In this document: in pieces, positions 51,758-60,552 of the stretch
Position numbering within the stretch: position 1 is the first letter of the stretch
Layout of the letters: every line of letters begins with the position of its first letter
NCBI RefSeq assembly: GCF_004745645.1
Contig: NZ_SRMB01000001.1
Location: 868,001 to 932,000 of the forward strand
Length of the DNA stretch: 64,000 nt
Direction of reading: 5' to 3'
From: Hymenobacter metallicola
GTDB taxonomy: Bacteria > Bacteroidota > Bacteroidia > Cytophagales > Hymenobacteraceae
Notes under the pieces: model-generated
The model's database searches: none
Told to the model about the DNA's origin: nothing
What the model saw: only the letters and a program-made list of their open reading frames with translations
Made by a program: the position numbers and the translations under genes

Positions 51758-52196
51758 CCTGCCAGGGGCTAATATCAAATGTGTGGTTGGCCGTCGGCCG
51801 CACCGAATACAGCGCATCAAAGCCTTCGGCGAAGCGCGGAATTTCCAGCCGGTTGCGCGTGGCCCGGATGCCGACCTCCGGCACCTGCCGCTCAGCGGGC
51901 CGCTGCACATTGCGGGCAAAGGCTTCGGCGGCCGTCGAGTGGAAATAATACCCCGTGACGGCAAAGCCCGCCTGCCGGGCCGGGCCGATATACTGCGCCC
52001 GTTCGGCCCGCGTGGGGTTGGTATTGTCCACCACACAACGCATCTGCGTTTCCAGACACAGCGCCAACAGCCGCCGCTCCCGGTTGCGGGTCCGCAGCAA
52101 ATCCAGGCTGATACGGACGTGGGAATGGAAAAAGTGCTGCTGGTAGAAAGTTGATTTCCCCGTAGCCTGCATTCCGCAGAAGACGATGAGCTGCAT
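51747..52196 (-). CDS. P-loop polynucleotide-kinase-like ATPase
   Basis: A 149-residue single-domain kinase with Walker A GMQATGKST (residues 8-16). The probable substrate Asp lies in RISLDLLRTRNRERR, and a lid-like NTNPTRAERAQY follows. This is the layout of T4-Pnk-type RNA/DNA 5'-kinases and is like the kinase domain of the Pnkp in this window. Substrate is inferred. It starts 13 nt after hisC and overlaps the Thg1-like gene, which argues for joint action: 5'-phosphorylation followed by 5' nucleotide addition. Confidence 0.85.
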   Translation of the reverse strand: MQLIVFCGMQATGKSTFYQQHFFHSHVRISLDLLRTRNRERRLLALCLETQMRCVVDNTNPTRAERAQYIGPARQAGFAVTGYYFHSTAAEAFARNVQRPAERQVPEVGIRATRNRLEIPRFAEGFDALYSVRPTANHTFDISPWQDEI

Positions 52197-52208
52197 AGCG
52201 GGCGGTAT

Positions 52209-53261
52209 CTACGCGGGGTATTCCCGCAAGGCGGCTACCAGCTGCTCGTTTTCGGCGGGCGTGCCCACGGTCAAACGCAGGGTGCCGGCGCAGCCCGGCT
52301 GGGTCGTGCGGTTGCGCACCACGATGCCTTTACTCAGCAGGTACGTATAGACGGCCGTGGCATCCGGACGGAACCGGACCAGCAGGAAGTTGGCATCCGA
52401 GGGAAACAGCGCTTCTACTATGTCGAGGCTGGGCAGCTGCTCGAGCAGCCAGCGGCGGCCCAGCAAGAGCTCCTGCCGCATCTGCTCGAACCGGGGTGCA
52501 TCGTGCAGGGCGGCCAGGGCATGTTGCTGGGTAGCTTCCGACACGTTATAGGGCGGCTTAATCTTGTTGAGGTAAGTAATGATTTCCGGCGAGGCGAAGG
52601 CCATGCCCAGGCGCAGCCCCGCCAGGCCCCAGGCCTTGGAGAAGGTTTGTAGTACTACCAGGCTGGGAAACTCAGCCAGGCGGGTCGTCCAGCTGGGGGC
52701 TGCGGCAAAGTCGGCGTAGGCTTCATCCACCACCACCAGCCCCCGAAAACCGCGCAGTACCGCTTCCACGGCCTCGGCGTGCAGCAGGTTGCCCGTCGGA
52801 TTGTTAGGCGAGCAGATAAAGACGAGCTTGGCCTCGGAGGCCACGATTTGCTGCACGAGTTCGGGCGAAAGCTGGAAGTCGGCCGTGAGCGGCAGGCGCT
52901 CCAGGCCCACGTCGTTCAGGTTAGCGGCCACTTCGTACATGCCGTAGGTGGGCGGCAAAATCAGGATACGGTCCTGGCCCGGGGTGCAGGTCAGGCGCAC
53001 GAGCAGGTCGATGGCCTCGTCGGAGCCATTGCCCAGGAAGATCTGGCCGGGCTCCACTCCTTTCAGCTTGGCCAGGGCGGCCTTCACGGCGCGCTGCTGC
53101 GGATCCGGGTACCGGTTGAACCGGTCGGGCCCGGCGCTGCCCAAACTGTTTTCGTTGGCATCCAGCATAACCCGGGCTTCGCCCTGAAATTCGTCGCGGG
53201 CCGAGGAATAGGGCTGCATGGCCCGGATGTTGGGCCGGATAAGGGTTTCGAGCTCAAACAT
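52209..53261 (-). CDS. hisC: Histidinol-phosphate aminotransferase
   Basis: The 350-residue PLP enzyme shows the fold-type-I signatures: GNGSDEAIDLLVR, SPNNPTGN, DEAYADF and the PLP lysine in TFSKAWGLAGLRLG. It converts imidazole acetol phosphate to histidinol phosphate. The start is the ATG at 53261 (MFELETLIRPN). It follows hisD by 61 nt and precedes the inserted kinase gene by 12 nt. Confidence 0.95.
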   Translation of the reverse strand: MFELETLIRPNIRAMQPYSSARDEFQGEARVMLDANENSLGSAGPDRFNRYPDPQQRAVKAALAKLKGVEPGQIFLGNGSDEAIDLLVRLTCTPGQDRILILPPTYGMYEVAANLNDVGLERLPLTADFQLSPELVQQIVASEAKLVFICSPNNPTGNLLHAEAVEAVLRGFRGLVVVDEAYADFAAAPSWTTRLAEFPSLVVLQTFSKAWGLAGLRLGMAFASPEIITYLNKIKPPYNVSEATQQHALAALHDAPRFEQMRQELLLGRRWLLEQLPSLDIVEALFPSDANFLLVRFRPDATAVYTYLLSKGIVVRNRTTQPGCAGTLRLTVGTPAENEQLVAALREYPA

Positions 53262-53322
53262 AAACAAGGAAGTGTAGCCGGCCGGAGCGCAGGGGCAGCC
53301 ACCGGCGGCAGATGAGAAATAA

Positions 53323-54618
53323 CTAAACGGGCGTACTCAGACTTTCCAGGCGCAAGGACACGGCGCGGGCGTGGGCCCGCAGGCCCTCGGCCTCGGCCAT
53401 GGTTTCGACCACGGGACCCACGTTCTGCAGGCCTTCGGCGGTGATGCGCTGGAAGGTGATTTTCTTGAGAAAGGAATCCAGCGACACCCCGCTGTAATTG
53501 CGGGCGTAGCCGCCCGTGGGCAGCGTGTGATTGGTGCCGGAGGCGTAGTCGCCGGCGGCTTCGGGCGTGAGGTGGCCCAGGAAGACCGAGCCGGCACTGG
53601 TCACGCCCTCGGCGTACTCTTCGGCGTTGCGCACGGCCAGAATCAGGTGTTCGGGCGCATACTGATTGGAGAAGAACAGCATTTCCTCCGGGGTGCGCAG
53701 CAGCACCGCCCGGCTTTCGCCCAGGGCCAGCGCGGCCACTTCCTGCCGGGGCAGTTCGGCCAGCTGCCGCTCTACTTCGGCCACGACCAGCGGCAACACC
53801 TCCGGGGCATCGGTCAGCAATACCACCTGGGAATCGGGGCCGTGCTCGGCCTGGGACAGCAAGTCGGCGGCGACAAAAGCCGGGTTAGCGGTTTTGTCGG
53901 CAATAACCAACACCTCCGAGGGCCCGGCGGGCAGGTCGATGGCCACCCCGCGCTGGGCGGCCAGTTGCTTGGCCGCCGTGACGTAGCGGTTGCCGGGACC
54001 AAAAATCTTGTCGACGGCCGGCACACTCTCGGTTCCCCCGGCCAGGGCCGCCACGGCCTGGGCGCCGCCGGCTTTAATAATGGTGGTGACACCCAGCAGC
54101 TGGGCCGTAAACAGAATCACCGGGTTCACCGAGCCGTCTTTGCGGGGCGGGGTGCAGAGCACCACTTCCGGGCAGCCGGCCAGCCGGGCCGGTACTCCCA
54201 GCATCAGCAGGGTACTGAACAAGGGCGCCGTACCCCCGGGAATATACAGTCCCACCCGCTGCACCGGCACCGATTTGCGCCAGCAGGTTACGCCCGGCAT
54301 GGTTTCGACGCGCACCACTTCCTCGCGCTGGGTCAGGTGAAACTTCCACAGATTGGCGTGGGCCTGCCGGATAGCCGTTTGCAGGGCGGCCGGCACCTGG
54401 GCCACGGCAGCCGAAATTTCCTCGGCCGTAACGCGTAAGTCCGTCAGCGCGGCGCCGTCCAGCTCAAGGGCGTAGTGCCGCAGGGCTTGGTCGCCGCGCT
54501 GGCGCACGTCATCGAAAATCTGGCGGACCCGTTCTTCGACCTGCCGGGCTTCGCCGGCGGCGGGCCGCTGCTGCAGAGCAGCCCATTCGGCTGGGCTGGG
54601 GTATTGGAATACTTGCAT
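53323..54618 (-). CDS. hisD: Histidinol dehydrogenase
   Basis: The 431-residue protein has the family signature: LFSTLLMLGVPARLAGC, GPSEVLVIADKTANPAFVAADLLSQAEHG, and the catalytic Glu-His pair region FSNQYAPEHLIL, plus GTNHTLPTGGYARNYSGVS. It oxidises histidinol to histidine in two NAD+-dependent steps. I use the ATG at 54618, giving a 24-nt gap to hisG. Confidence 0.96.
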   Translation of the reverse strand: MQVFQYPSPAEWAALQQRPAAGEARQVEERVRQIFDDVRQRGDQALRHYALELDGAALTDLRVTAEEISAAVAQVPAALQTAIRQAHANLWKFHLTQREEVVRVETMPGVTCWRKSVPVQRVGLYIPGGTAPLFSTLLMLGVPARLAGCPEVVLCTPPRKDGSVNPVILFTAQLLGVTTIIKAGGAQAVAALAGGTESVPAVDKIFGPGNRYVTAAKQLAAQRGVAIDLPAGPSEVLVIADKTANPAFVAADLLSQAEHGPDSQVVLLTDAPEVLPLVVAEVERQLAELPRQEVAALALGESRAVLLRTPEEMLFFSNQYAPEHLILAVRNAEEYAEGVTSAGSVFLGHLTPEAAGDYASGTNHTLPTGGYARNYSGVSLDSFLKKITFQRITAEGLQNVGPVVETMAEAEGLRAHARAVSLRLESLSTPV

Positions 54619-54642
54619 GGGAATTACGATGCGGATGGGCAA

Positions 54643-55494
54643 TTATGCAATCATCTTCTCAATGGGCAGGACCAGAATGCCTTCAGCCCCGACGGCTTTG
54701 AGCTGCCCCGTGATGTGCCAGAAGTCGTCCTCGTTCACCACCGATTGCACCGATACCCAGCCTTCCTCCGCCAGGGGCGTGACGGTGGGCGACTTGATAC
54801 CGGGCAGCAGGGCCTTTACCGCCGCCAGGGACGCAACGGGGGCATTCAGCAAAATGTACTTGTTGCGGCGTGCCCGGCGCACCGACTGCATGCGGAACAG
54901 GAGCTGCTCGAGCAGCTCCTGCTTTTCGGCCGAGAGCTGCCGGTTGGCAATCAGCACGGCTTCGGAGCGAAACACGGTTTCCACTTCCCGCAGCCCGTTG
55001 CCCAGCAGCGTGGAGCCCGAGGAAACAATGTCGCAGATGGCATCGGCCAGGCCAATGCTGGGGGCAATTTCGACCGAGCCGCTAATCGTGTGCAGGTTGG
55101 CCTGCACACCCTCGCCGGCCAGGTAGCGACCCAGAATCTGCGGATACGAGGTGGCAATGTTCTTGCCCTGCAGGTCGGCCACCGACTGGTAGCCTTCCGA
55201 GCGCAGAATCGCCAACGACAGGCGGCACTTGCTGAACCCCAGCTTTTCTACTTCCAAGTCCGGAAATCCGGCCTCTACCAGCACGTTCTGGCCTACAATA
55301 CCCAGGTCGGCCACCCCATCCTGCACGTAGCCGGGAATGTCGTCGTCGCGCAGAAATAGGATTTCCAGGGGAAAATTGGTGGCTTCGGTTTTGAGCTTAT
55401 ACGAGCTGCTAACGAACGAAATGCCGCACTCACGAATGAGGTTGAGCGAATCCTCGCTCAGGCGGCCCGATTTCTGAATGGCCAGACGAATCAT
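54643..55494 (-). CDS. hisG: ATP phosphoribosyltransferase, long form
   Basis: The 283-residue protein has the long-form HisG layout: catalytic domains (IRLAIQKSGRLSEDSL, ADLGIVGQNVLVEAG, with the P-loop-like EIAPSIGLADAICDIVSSGSTLL) and a C-terminal ACT-like regulatory domain (about 205-283), the site of histidine feedback inhibition in the family. It is the first gene of the operon. No His-rich leader peptide or attenuator is evident upstream. Confidence 0.96.
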   Translation of the reverse strand: MIRLAIQKSGRLSEDSLNLIRECGISFVSSSYKLKTEATNFPLEILFLRDDDIPGYVQDGVADLGIVGQNVLVEAGFPDLEVEKLGFSKCRLSLAILRSEGYQSVADLQGKNIATSYPQILGRYLAGEGVQANLHTISGSVEIAPSIGLADAICDIVSSGSTLLGNGLREVETVFRSEAVLIANRQLSAEKQELLEQLLFRMQSVRRARRNKYILLNAPVASLAAVKALLPGIKSPTVTPLAEEGWVSVQSVVNEDDFWHITGQLKAVGAEGILVLPIEKMIA

Positions 55495-55996
55495 AGGGGG
55501 AATTGGATTGGGGAAGAATACTGCGGGGCTAACCCAGTCGGGGGCACCCGTTCAGCAGCCAAATGTGACACGAAGGAAAGGGAAAAGGCCCGCGGCGGTT
55601 CGAAAACGGCAACGGCGGGCGGGGCCGCCTTTCTGGGGCGGCCAGGCACTCGGTATACGCAGTGCCCAACGGGGTCAATATGCTTGTGTCGTTCCTCTCT
55701 TAAGAGGAATGATGCCCGTGCAGATGATGGTGCGCCGCGCGCAGCCAGCCAGTTGCCTGACCCGTAGGGGCGGCCTGGGAGCTGAGGGTGCAGAAGAAAA
55801 GCGCGGCGAAGGGCATAGGGGCGAATTGCGGAGCAAAAGTACGGGCGGCAGGTTCGAAACAAAATTATTCCGGCAAAAAATGTTTGGAACCCTGACCTTT
55901 GTGGCTTCCTGCCCAGCCAACCCCGTTTTTGGCACTATTGTTTCGGTCCTGGGGGTTCCCAACTGGTGCCAACGCCGCTCTTGCCTATTGCTGCCT
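55495..55996. other. Divergent region between hisG and the DUF2911 gene
   Basis: No gene is supported. It contains CAAATGTG at 55560-55567, which on the minus strand reads CACATTTG (seven of eight -7 consensus bases) and may be the his promoter, a 7-bp stem palindrome at 55692-55709 (TTCCTCT-CTTA-AGAGGAA), and GACCTTTG at 55894-55901 (seven of eight) as a possible promoter for the DUF2911 gene. No -33 elements are clear. Confidence 0.4.
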
Positions 55997-56947
55997 ATGA
56001 TTTCGTACCGCTTTTTTCTTCCCCTGGCCTGTCGTCTGGGTGTCGTACTGGCCCTAAGTGCCGGCCTTTCCACGGCCCGAGCCCAGACAACCGACTCCAC
56101 GAAAGTCACGGCCCCATTGCCGGCCGACAACAGAAAAGCCCCGGCCCCGGAGCTGCCCCTGCCCCAGGCCAGCCCCCGGGCCATGGTACTGCAAACCATC
56201 GGCCTCACCGATGTCACGGTGGATTACCATACGCCTTCGGTGCGCGGCCGGGCCATTTGGGGCCAGCTGGTTCCCTACGGGCAGATCTGGCGGGCCGGGG
56301 CCAACGAGAATACCATCCTGACTTTTTCGGAGCCGGTAATCCTGAACGGGCAGGCCGTGCCCGCCGGCAAGTACTCCTTCTACGTGCTGCCCAAATCCGA
56401 CCAGGACTGGGAGCTGATCCTGAACCGGGTCATCAACCACTGGGGCACGGAAGGCTACGACGCCCGCGCCGACCAGATACGGCTACCGGCCGTACCCGAG
56501 TCGGGGCCGATGCACGAAAACCTGGTATACTGGTTTTCAGAAATCAAGCCCGGCAACGGGCGGCTGAACCTGTCCTGGGAAAAGCGCACGGTGAGCCTGC
56601 TTATCGAAACCGACGTGCACGCCAAGGCCCTGGCCGGTATTCAACAAGTGTTGGCGGCCAACCCGGAAAATTGGCAGCTGCTGGCCCAGGCCGCCGACTA
56701 CCTGGTGCAGAATAACATTCAGGCCGAGCTGGCCCTGCAGTATATCAACGAGTCGTTGCGGCTGAAGGAAGCGTATACCAACACCTGGATCAAGGCCCGC
56801 CTGATGGCCTCCAAGCAGGACTACGGCACGGCCATCGTATACGGCCGCCGCGCCCTGAAGCTGGGGGAAAAGGAAGACCCTAACTTCAAGCAGCAGCAAC
56901 CCAATATGCGCATCACCCTCACGGAGTGGCAGTCGAAGGCGTACTAG
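55997..56947 (+). CDS. DUF2911-domain secreted protein
   Basis: The 316-residue protein has a signal peptide (FFLPLACRLGVVLALSAGLSTARAQ). The DUF2911 domain (about 65-210) shows DVTVDYHTPSVRGRAIWGQLVPYGQIWRAGANE and PAGKYSFYVLP, a widespread Bacteroidota secreted family of unknown function. A C-terminal helical region has two TPR-like units. It is divergent from the his operon and shares a bidirectional terminator with the TonB receptor gene. Confidence 0.85.
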   Translation: MISYRFFLPLACRLGVVLALSAGLSTARAQTTDSTKVTAPLPADNRKAPAPELPLPQASPRAMVLQTIGLTDVTVDYHTPSVRGRAIWGQLVPYGQIWRAGANENTILTFSEPVILNGQAVPAGKYSFYVLPKSDQDWELILNRVINHWGTEGYDARADQIRLPAVPESGPMHENLVYWFSEIKPGNGRLNLSWEKRTVSLLIETDVHAKALAGIQQVLAANPENWQLLAQAADYLVQNNIQAELALQYINESLRLKEAYTNTWIKARLMASKQDYGTAIVYGRRALKLGEKEDPNFKQQQPNMRITLTEWQSKAY

Positions 56948-56991
56948 CGGAGCACTGCGGCAAGAACCCAGCAGCAAAACGCTGTGCTGTA

Positions 56992-57033
56992 CCAAAAAAG
57001 GCCCGTCAGAAGTATCTGACGGGCCTTTTTTGG
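56992..57033. terminator. Bidirectional terminator
   Basis: A 19-bp perfect stem pairs 56992-57010 with 57015-57033 around the loop AGTA; it has A6 on one arm and T6 on the other, so it works for the DUF2911 gene and for the convergent TonB receptor gene. Confidence 0.92.
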
Positions 57034-57090
57034 TGCTAGCAAGAATGCTTGCCAATGAACTGCCTAGGGCGCAGAAACGGGTTCTAAGTT

Positions 57091-59634
57091 CTAGAACCGG
57101 GCAATGACGCGCAGGTTCACGACGCGCTGCGACAGGTAGTTGGGCACGGCATAGGTCCGGCCATTCACGTCCTGCACGTAGCTATAGCCGGCCACGTTGT
57201 TTGCGGCCAGCACGTTGAGAATTTCCAACCCCAGCCACAGGCTTTCCAGCTGGCCGGGCCGCCGGGTTTCCCCCGTGTTATTGAGTGAAATAACTTTCGA
57301 AAACCCCAGATCCACGCGCTTGTAGGAGCGGGTCAGCTTGGTCGTGCCGCGTTCTTCGGGCAAGGCCGGCGGGCTAAAGGGCAGGCCGGTACCAAACACA
57401 AAATTGACGTAGCCTTTCACCGACGGGTTATTGGGCAGCTGATCCTGGAAAAAGATACCAAAGTTCAGGCGCTGGTCGGAAGGCCGGCGGATGTAGCCCT
57501 GGGCCGTGCGGCTCAGGGTGTCGCCCTGGGAATTTACTTCCGTGATAGAGTCGCCCACGATATTTTCGCGGGTGGTCAGAATGCCCAGGCTAAACCAGGA
57601 CTCCACTCCTTTCACAAACTCCCCGCTCACGCGCGTATCCAGGCCGGCGGCGTAGGCCTTGGCGTTGTTCTTGGCAAAGTAGCGCAGCCGCACGTTGTCG
57701 ATATCGTAGGGAATAACGTCGGTGAGATACTTAAAGTACAGCTCGCTGGTAAAGACGAAGGGCCGCCCCCAGTTGCGGAAGCGTAGCTCGTTGCCGGCAA
57801 TAAAGTGCAGGGAGCGTTGGGCCCGCAGCTCCGGATTCAGCACGGCCGTCTGCACCAGCACGTCCTGGGGAGTGGCCCGGGTGCCCCGCGACTGGTCGCG
57901 CAACTCGCGGTAGAACGGCGGCTGGTAGTAGAGGCCCGTAGCCAGCTTAAACGACAGGTTGGGATTGCGCCGGGTGATAAACGAATACTGCACCCGGGGG
58001 CTAATCGTCAGCTGCTCATTCACCGACCAGTAATTGGCCCGTACCCCGTAGGTGAGCGTCCGCAGCGAATCCAGCTCGATGGTATGCTGGGCATAGCCCT
58101 GGTAGCGGGTGCTGGCCAGGTTCAGCGAAGAAACCAGGCGGGTGCGGCGGTAGTCGGGCACGAAGTCGGCCGAATCCGCGAAGCTGTACTCATTCAGCTC
58201 GTCCTCGATTTTCTCCCGCCCGGCTTTCACGCCCCAGCGCACGGTGTGCCGCGTACCCGGCGTCCAGCGGCCCCGGGCTTCGAGCGTGGCTACGCGGGCC
58301 AGCAGGTTATTGCGCGAGTGGTCGAAGCGGGAGCCAACGTCCCGCTGGCGCACGGGCTGGTTGAAATCATCCGAGCGAGGGTCCCGGTTTACTTCGGCCA
58401 GGCTGTAGGCTGCTTCGATGTCCCGGTACTCAAACTCCCGGGAGAGGAAAGCACCGGCTATCAGCTCGCCCTGCAGGTTGCTGGTAAAGTTGTGCCGCAG
58501 GTTCAGCCCACCCTGGTACGTATCGTACTGCATCCGCTCCCGCCCGTCGTAGGCAATGAACAGGCGCGTGACCTGATTGGTCGCCGTACTGAACGAGGCC
58601 TGGCCGGATTCGGGGTTAAAGCGGAAATCGTTGTGGGCAAACGTGGTCAGCAAGCCCAGACTGGTCCGGTCCGGATTTTCCTTGGGTCCCAGGGCGGCAT
58701 TGATGTAGGCCTGCCCGTCGTAAAAGGTGGGATTGTAGCCCCCCTGCTGCTGCTTCAGGGAGCGGAGCACGTAGGTGGCATTTTTATAGCGAATCCCGGC
58801 CAGGTAGCTGATGCGCTTATTGGGCGACGTGGCTTCCACGTGCATGGTGCCACCCACGAGGCTGGCCGTAGCCGAGCCGCCAAACCGCTGGGGCTTCTTA
58901 TACTCGATGCTCAATACCGACGAAAGCCGGTCACCGTATTTGGGCTGCCAGCCGCCGGAGGAAAACTCAATCCGGTCGACCAGGTCGGGGTTCACGAAGC
59001 TGAGCCCTTCCTGCTGGGCCGTGGTTACCAGAAACGGCCGGTACACCTCAATGCCGTTGACGTAGACCAGGTTTTCATCGTAGTTACCGCCCCGCACGGT
59101 GTAGGTGCTGGTCAGCTCATTGTTGGCCACCACGCCGGGCAGCGTGGTCAGAATCTTGTTGAAGTCGCCGAAAGTGGAGGGCAGCTCTTTGACGGAGCGC
59201 GGGTCGAGCCGCACCACGCTGACTTGCTCGCGGGTGTCGGCATCATCGTTGCGGGCGCGCACGGTTACGTTTTTCAGGGCCCGCGGGTCGAGTGTCAGGG
59301 TAATGGATAACTCGCGGGTTTCGGTCAGGTTCAGCGGCACGCGCTGCGCCTGGTAGCCCAGGCGCCGGGTTACCAGCGTGGGCTGCTTCCCGGTCAAAGG
59401 CCGCACTACGTTCAGGGCAAAGCGGCCCTTATCGTCGGTGTTGGTGCCCCCAACCTGCCCTTCCACTCCAATGCTGACTTGCTCCAGCGGGTTGCCCTCG
59501 GCATCCCGCACGGTGCCCGTTATCAGCACCCGGGCCGTTTGCTGAGCCTGGGCCGCGGGCAACGGGCCCAGCAGGACCACGGGGCTGAGCAGGCTCACCC
59601 GGAAAGCAAGACGAAGTACGTAGCGTGCAATCAT
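57091..59634 (-). CDS. TonB-dependent outer-membrane receptor
   Basis: The 847-residue protein has a signal peptide, an N-terminal CarboxypepD_reg domain (ITGTVRDAEGNPLEQVSIGV, about residues 38-115), a plug domain (FGDFNKILTTLPGVVANNELTS, about 155-250) and a large 22-strand-type barrel with Tyr/Arg-rich strands, ending in VVNLRVIARF. This is a CarboxypepD-plug-barrel receptor not paired with a SusD. The ligand is unknown; siderophore, sugar or peptide uptake is possible. It overlaps rpe by one base (TAATG), so it is translationally coupled to it. Confidence 0.9.
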   Translation of the reverse strand: MIARYVLRLAFRVSLLSPVVLLGPLPAAQAQQTARVLITGTVRDAEGNPLEQVSIGVEGQVGGTNTDDKGRFALNVVRPLTGKQPTLVTRRLGYQAQRVPLNLTETRELSITLTLDPRALKNVTVRARNDDADTREQVSVVRLDPRSVKELPSTFGDFNKILTTLPGVVANNELTSTYTVRGGNYDENLVYVNGIEVYRPFLVTTAQQEGLSFVNPDLVDRIEFSSGGWQPKYGDRLSSVLSIEYKKPQRFGGSATASLVGGTMHVEATSPNKRISYLAGIRYKNATYVLRSLKQQQGGYNPTFYDGQAYINAALGPKENPDRTSLGLLTTFAHNDFRFNPESGQASFSTATNQVTRLFIAYDGRERMQYDTYQGGLNLRHNFTSNLQGELIAGAFLSREFEYRDIEAAYSLAEVNRDPRSDDFNQPVRQRDVGSRFDHSRNNLLARVATLEARGRWTPGTRHTVRWGVKAGREKIEDELNEYSFADSADFVPDYRRTRLVSSLNLASTRYQGYAQHTIELDSLRTLTYGVRANYWSVNEQLTISPRVQYSFITRRNPNLSFKLATGLYYQPPFYRELRDQSRGTRATPQDVLVQTAVLNPELRAQRSLHFIAGNELRFRNWGRPFVFTSELYFKYLTDVIPYDIDNVRLRYFAKNNAKAYAAGLDTRVSGEFVKGVESWFSLGILTTRENIVGDSITEVNSQGDTLSRTAQGYIRRPSDQRLNFGIFFQDQLPNNPSVKGYVNFVFGTGLPFSPPALPEERGTTKLTRSYKRVDLGFSKVISLNNTGETRRPGQLESLWLGLEILNVLAANNVAGYSYVQDVNGRTYAVPNYLSQRVVNLRVIARF

Positions 59635-60341
59635 TAGCGCGCCTGCTGGGCTTCGGCCTCGACCTGGGCGTTAAGCTGCCGGCGCATTTCGGCCAGCGTA
59701 GCCACCGGGTCGGGCGAGTTGAACACGAAGCTGCCGGCCACCAGCACGTCGGCCCCGGCCTCGACCAGGGCGGCGGCATTATCCAGACTCACGCCCCCGT
59801 CAATCTCAATCAGGGCCACGGAGTTATAATCCACGATCAGCTCTTTCAGGGCCGTCACCTTGCGCAGGGTATTGGGAATAAAGGACTGCCCGCCGAAGCC
59901 GGGATTCACCGACATAATGCAGACCAGATCCAGGTCGGCGATGATGTCTTCGAGCACGGCCACGGGCGTGTGGGGGTTTAGGGCGACGCCGGCCCGGCAG
60001 CCCAGGGCTTTAATTTGCTGGACCACGCGGTGCAGGTGCGGACAGGCTTCGTAATGCACCGTCAGATTGGTGGCACCCGCGTCGCGGAAAGCCGACAGGT
60101 AGTGCTGGGGCTCTTCGATCATCAGGTGCACGTCCAGGGGCTGCTGGGCGTGGCGGTGCACAGCCTGCAGCACGGGCAGTCCAAACGAGATATTGGGCAC
60201 GAAGCGGCCATCCATAATGTCGCAGTGCAGCCAGTCGGCCGCGCTGCCCGCGAGGCGCTCGGTTTCGGATTGAAGGTTGCCAAAGTCGGCAGCAAGTAAG
60301 GAAGGAGCCAGCAAGGGCACGATACGACGGGTCGGATTCAT
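59634..60341 (-). CDS. rpe: Ribulose-phosphate 3-epimerase
   Basis: The 235-residue TIM barrel has the metal His/Asp set: LHCDIMDGRFVPNISFG, LDVHLMIEEP, VCIMSVNPGFGGQSFI and the late EIDGGVSLDNA. It interconverts ribulose 5-phosphate and xylulose 5-phosphate in the pentose phosphate pathway. Its stop codon overlaps the start of the TonB receptor gene, an odd pairing of a housekeeping enzyme with an outer-membrane receptor. Confidence 0.95.
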   Translation of the reverse strand: MNPTRRIVPLLAPSLLAADFGNLQSETERLAGSAADWLHCDIMDGRFVPNISFGLPVLQAVHRHAQQPLDVHLMIEEPQHYLSAFRDAGATNLTVHYEACPHLHRVVQQIKALGCRAGVALNPHTPVAVLEDIIADLDLVCIMSVNPGFGGQSFIPNTLRKVTALKELIVDYNSVALIEIDGGVSLDNAAALVEAGADVLVAGSFVFNSPDPVATLAEMRRQLNAQVEAEAQQAR

Positions 60342-60407
60342 AGTGCGAAGGTAACGCTTTGAGGAGCAGCTTTTGGTATACCCAGCGCCGGGGAAAGTTG
60401 TCTTTTC

Positions 60408-60503
60408 GTTTCGAAACAGCGCCTTACCTGGTCCGGCTGCCGGGAAACAGCAAGACCGCAGCCCACCTGAAGATAAGGTGAACTGCGGTCCGCGTTTCGA
60501 AAC
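60408..60503. repeat. Nested inverted-repeat element between rpe and the zinc-ribbon gene
   Basis: The palindrome GTTTCGAAAC occurs at 60408-60417 and again at 60494-60503; flanking bases (CTTTT outward) make the two ends imperfect inverted repeats. Inside lies a stem of GACCGCAG (60454-60461) with CTGCGGTC (60483-60490) and CACCT (60464-60468) with AGGTG (60476-60480), separated by 2x2 unpaired bases. It may be a terminator/REP-like element. Confidence 0.6.
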
Positions 60504-60552
60504 AAAAGAAAGCTGCTACCGGCGGCTTGGGCCACCAACGAGCAGAGCCCGC

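Noticed and set aside
55495..55997. His attenuator or His-rich leader peptide upstream of hisG
   Set aside because: No run of His codons and no alternating hairpins with a T-run were found.
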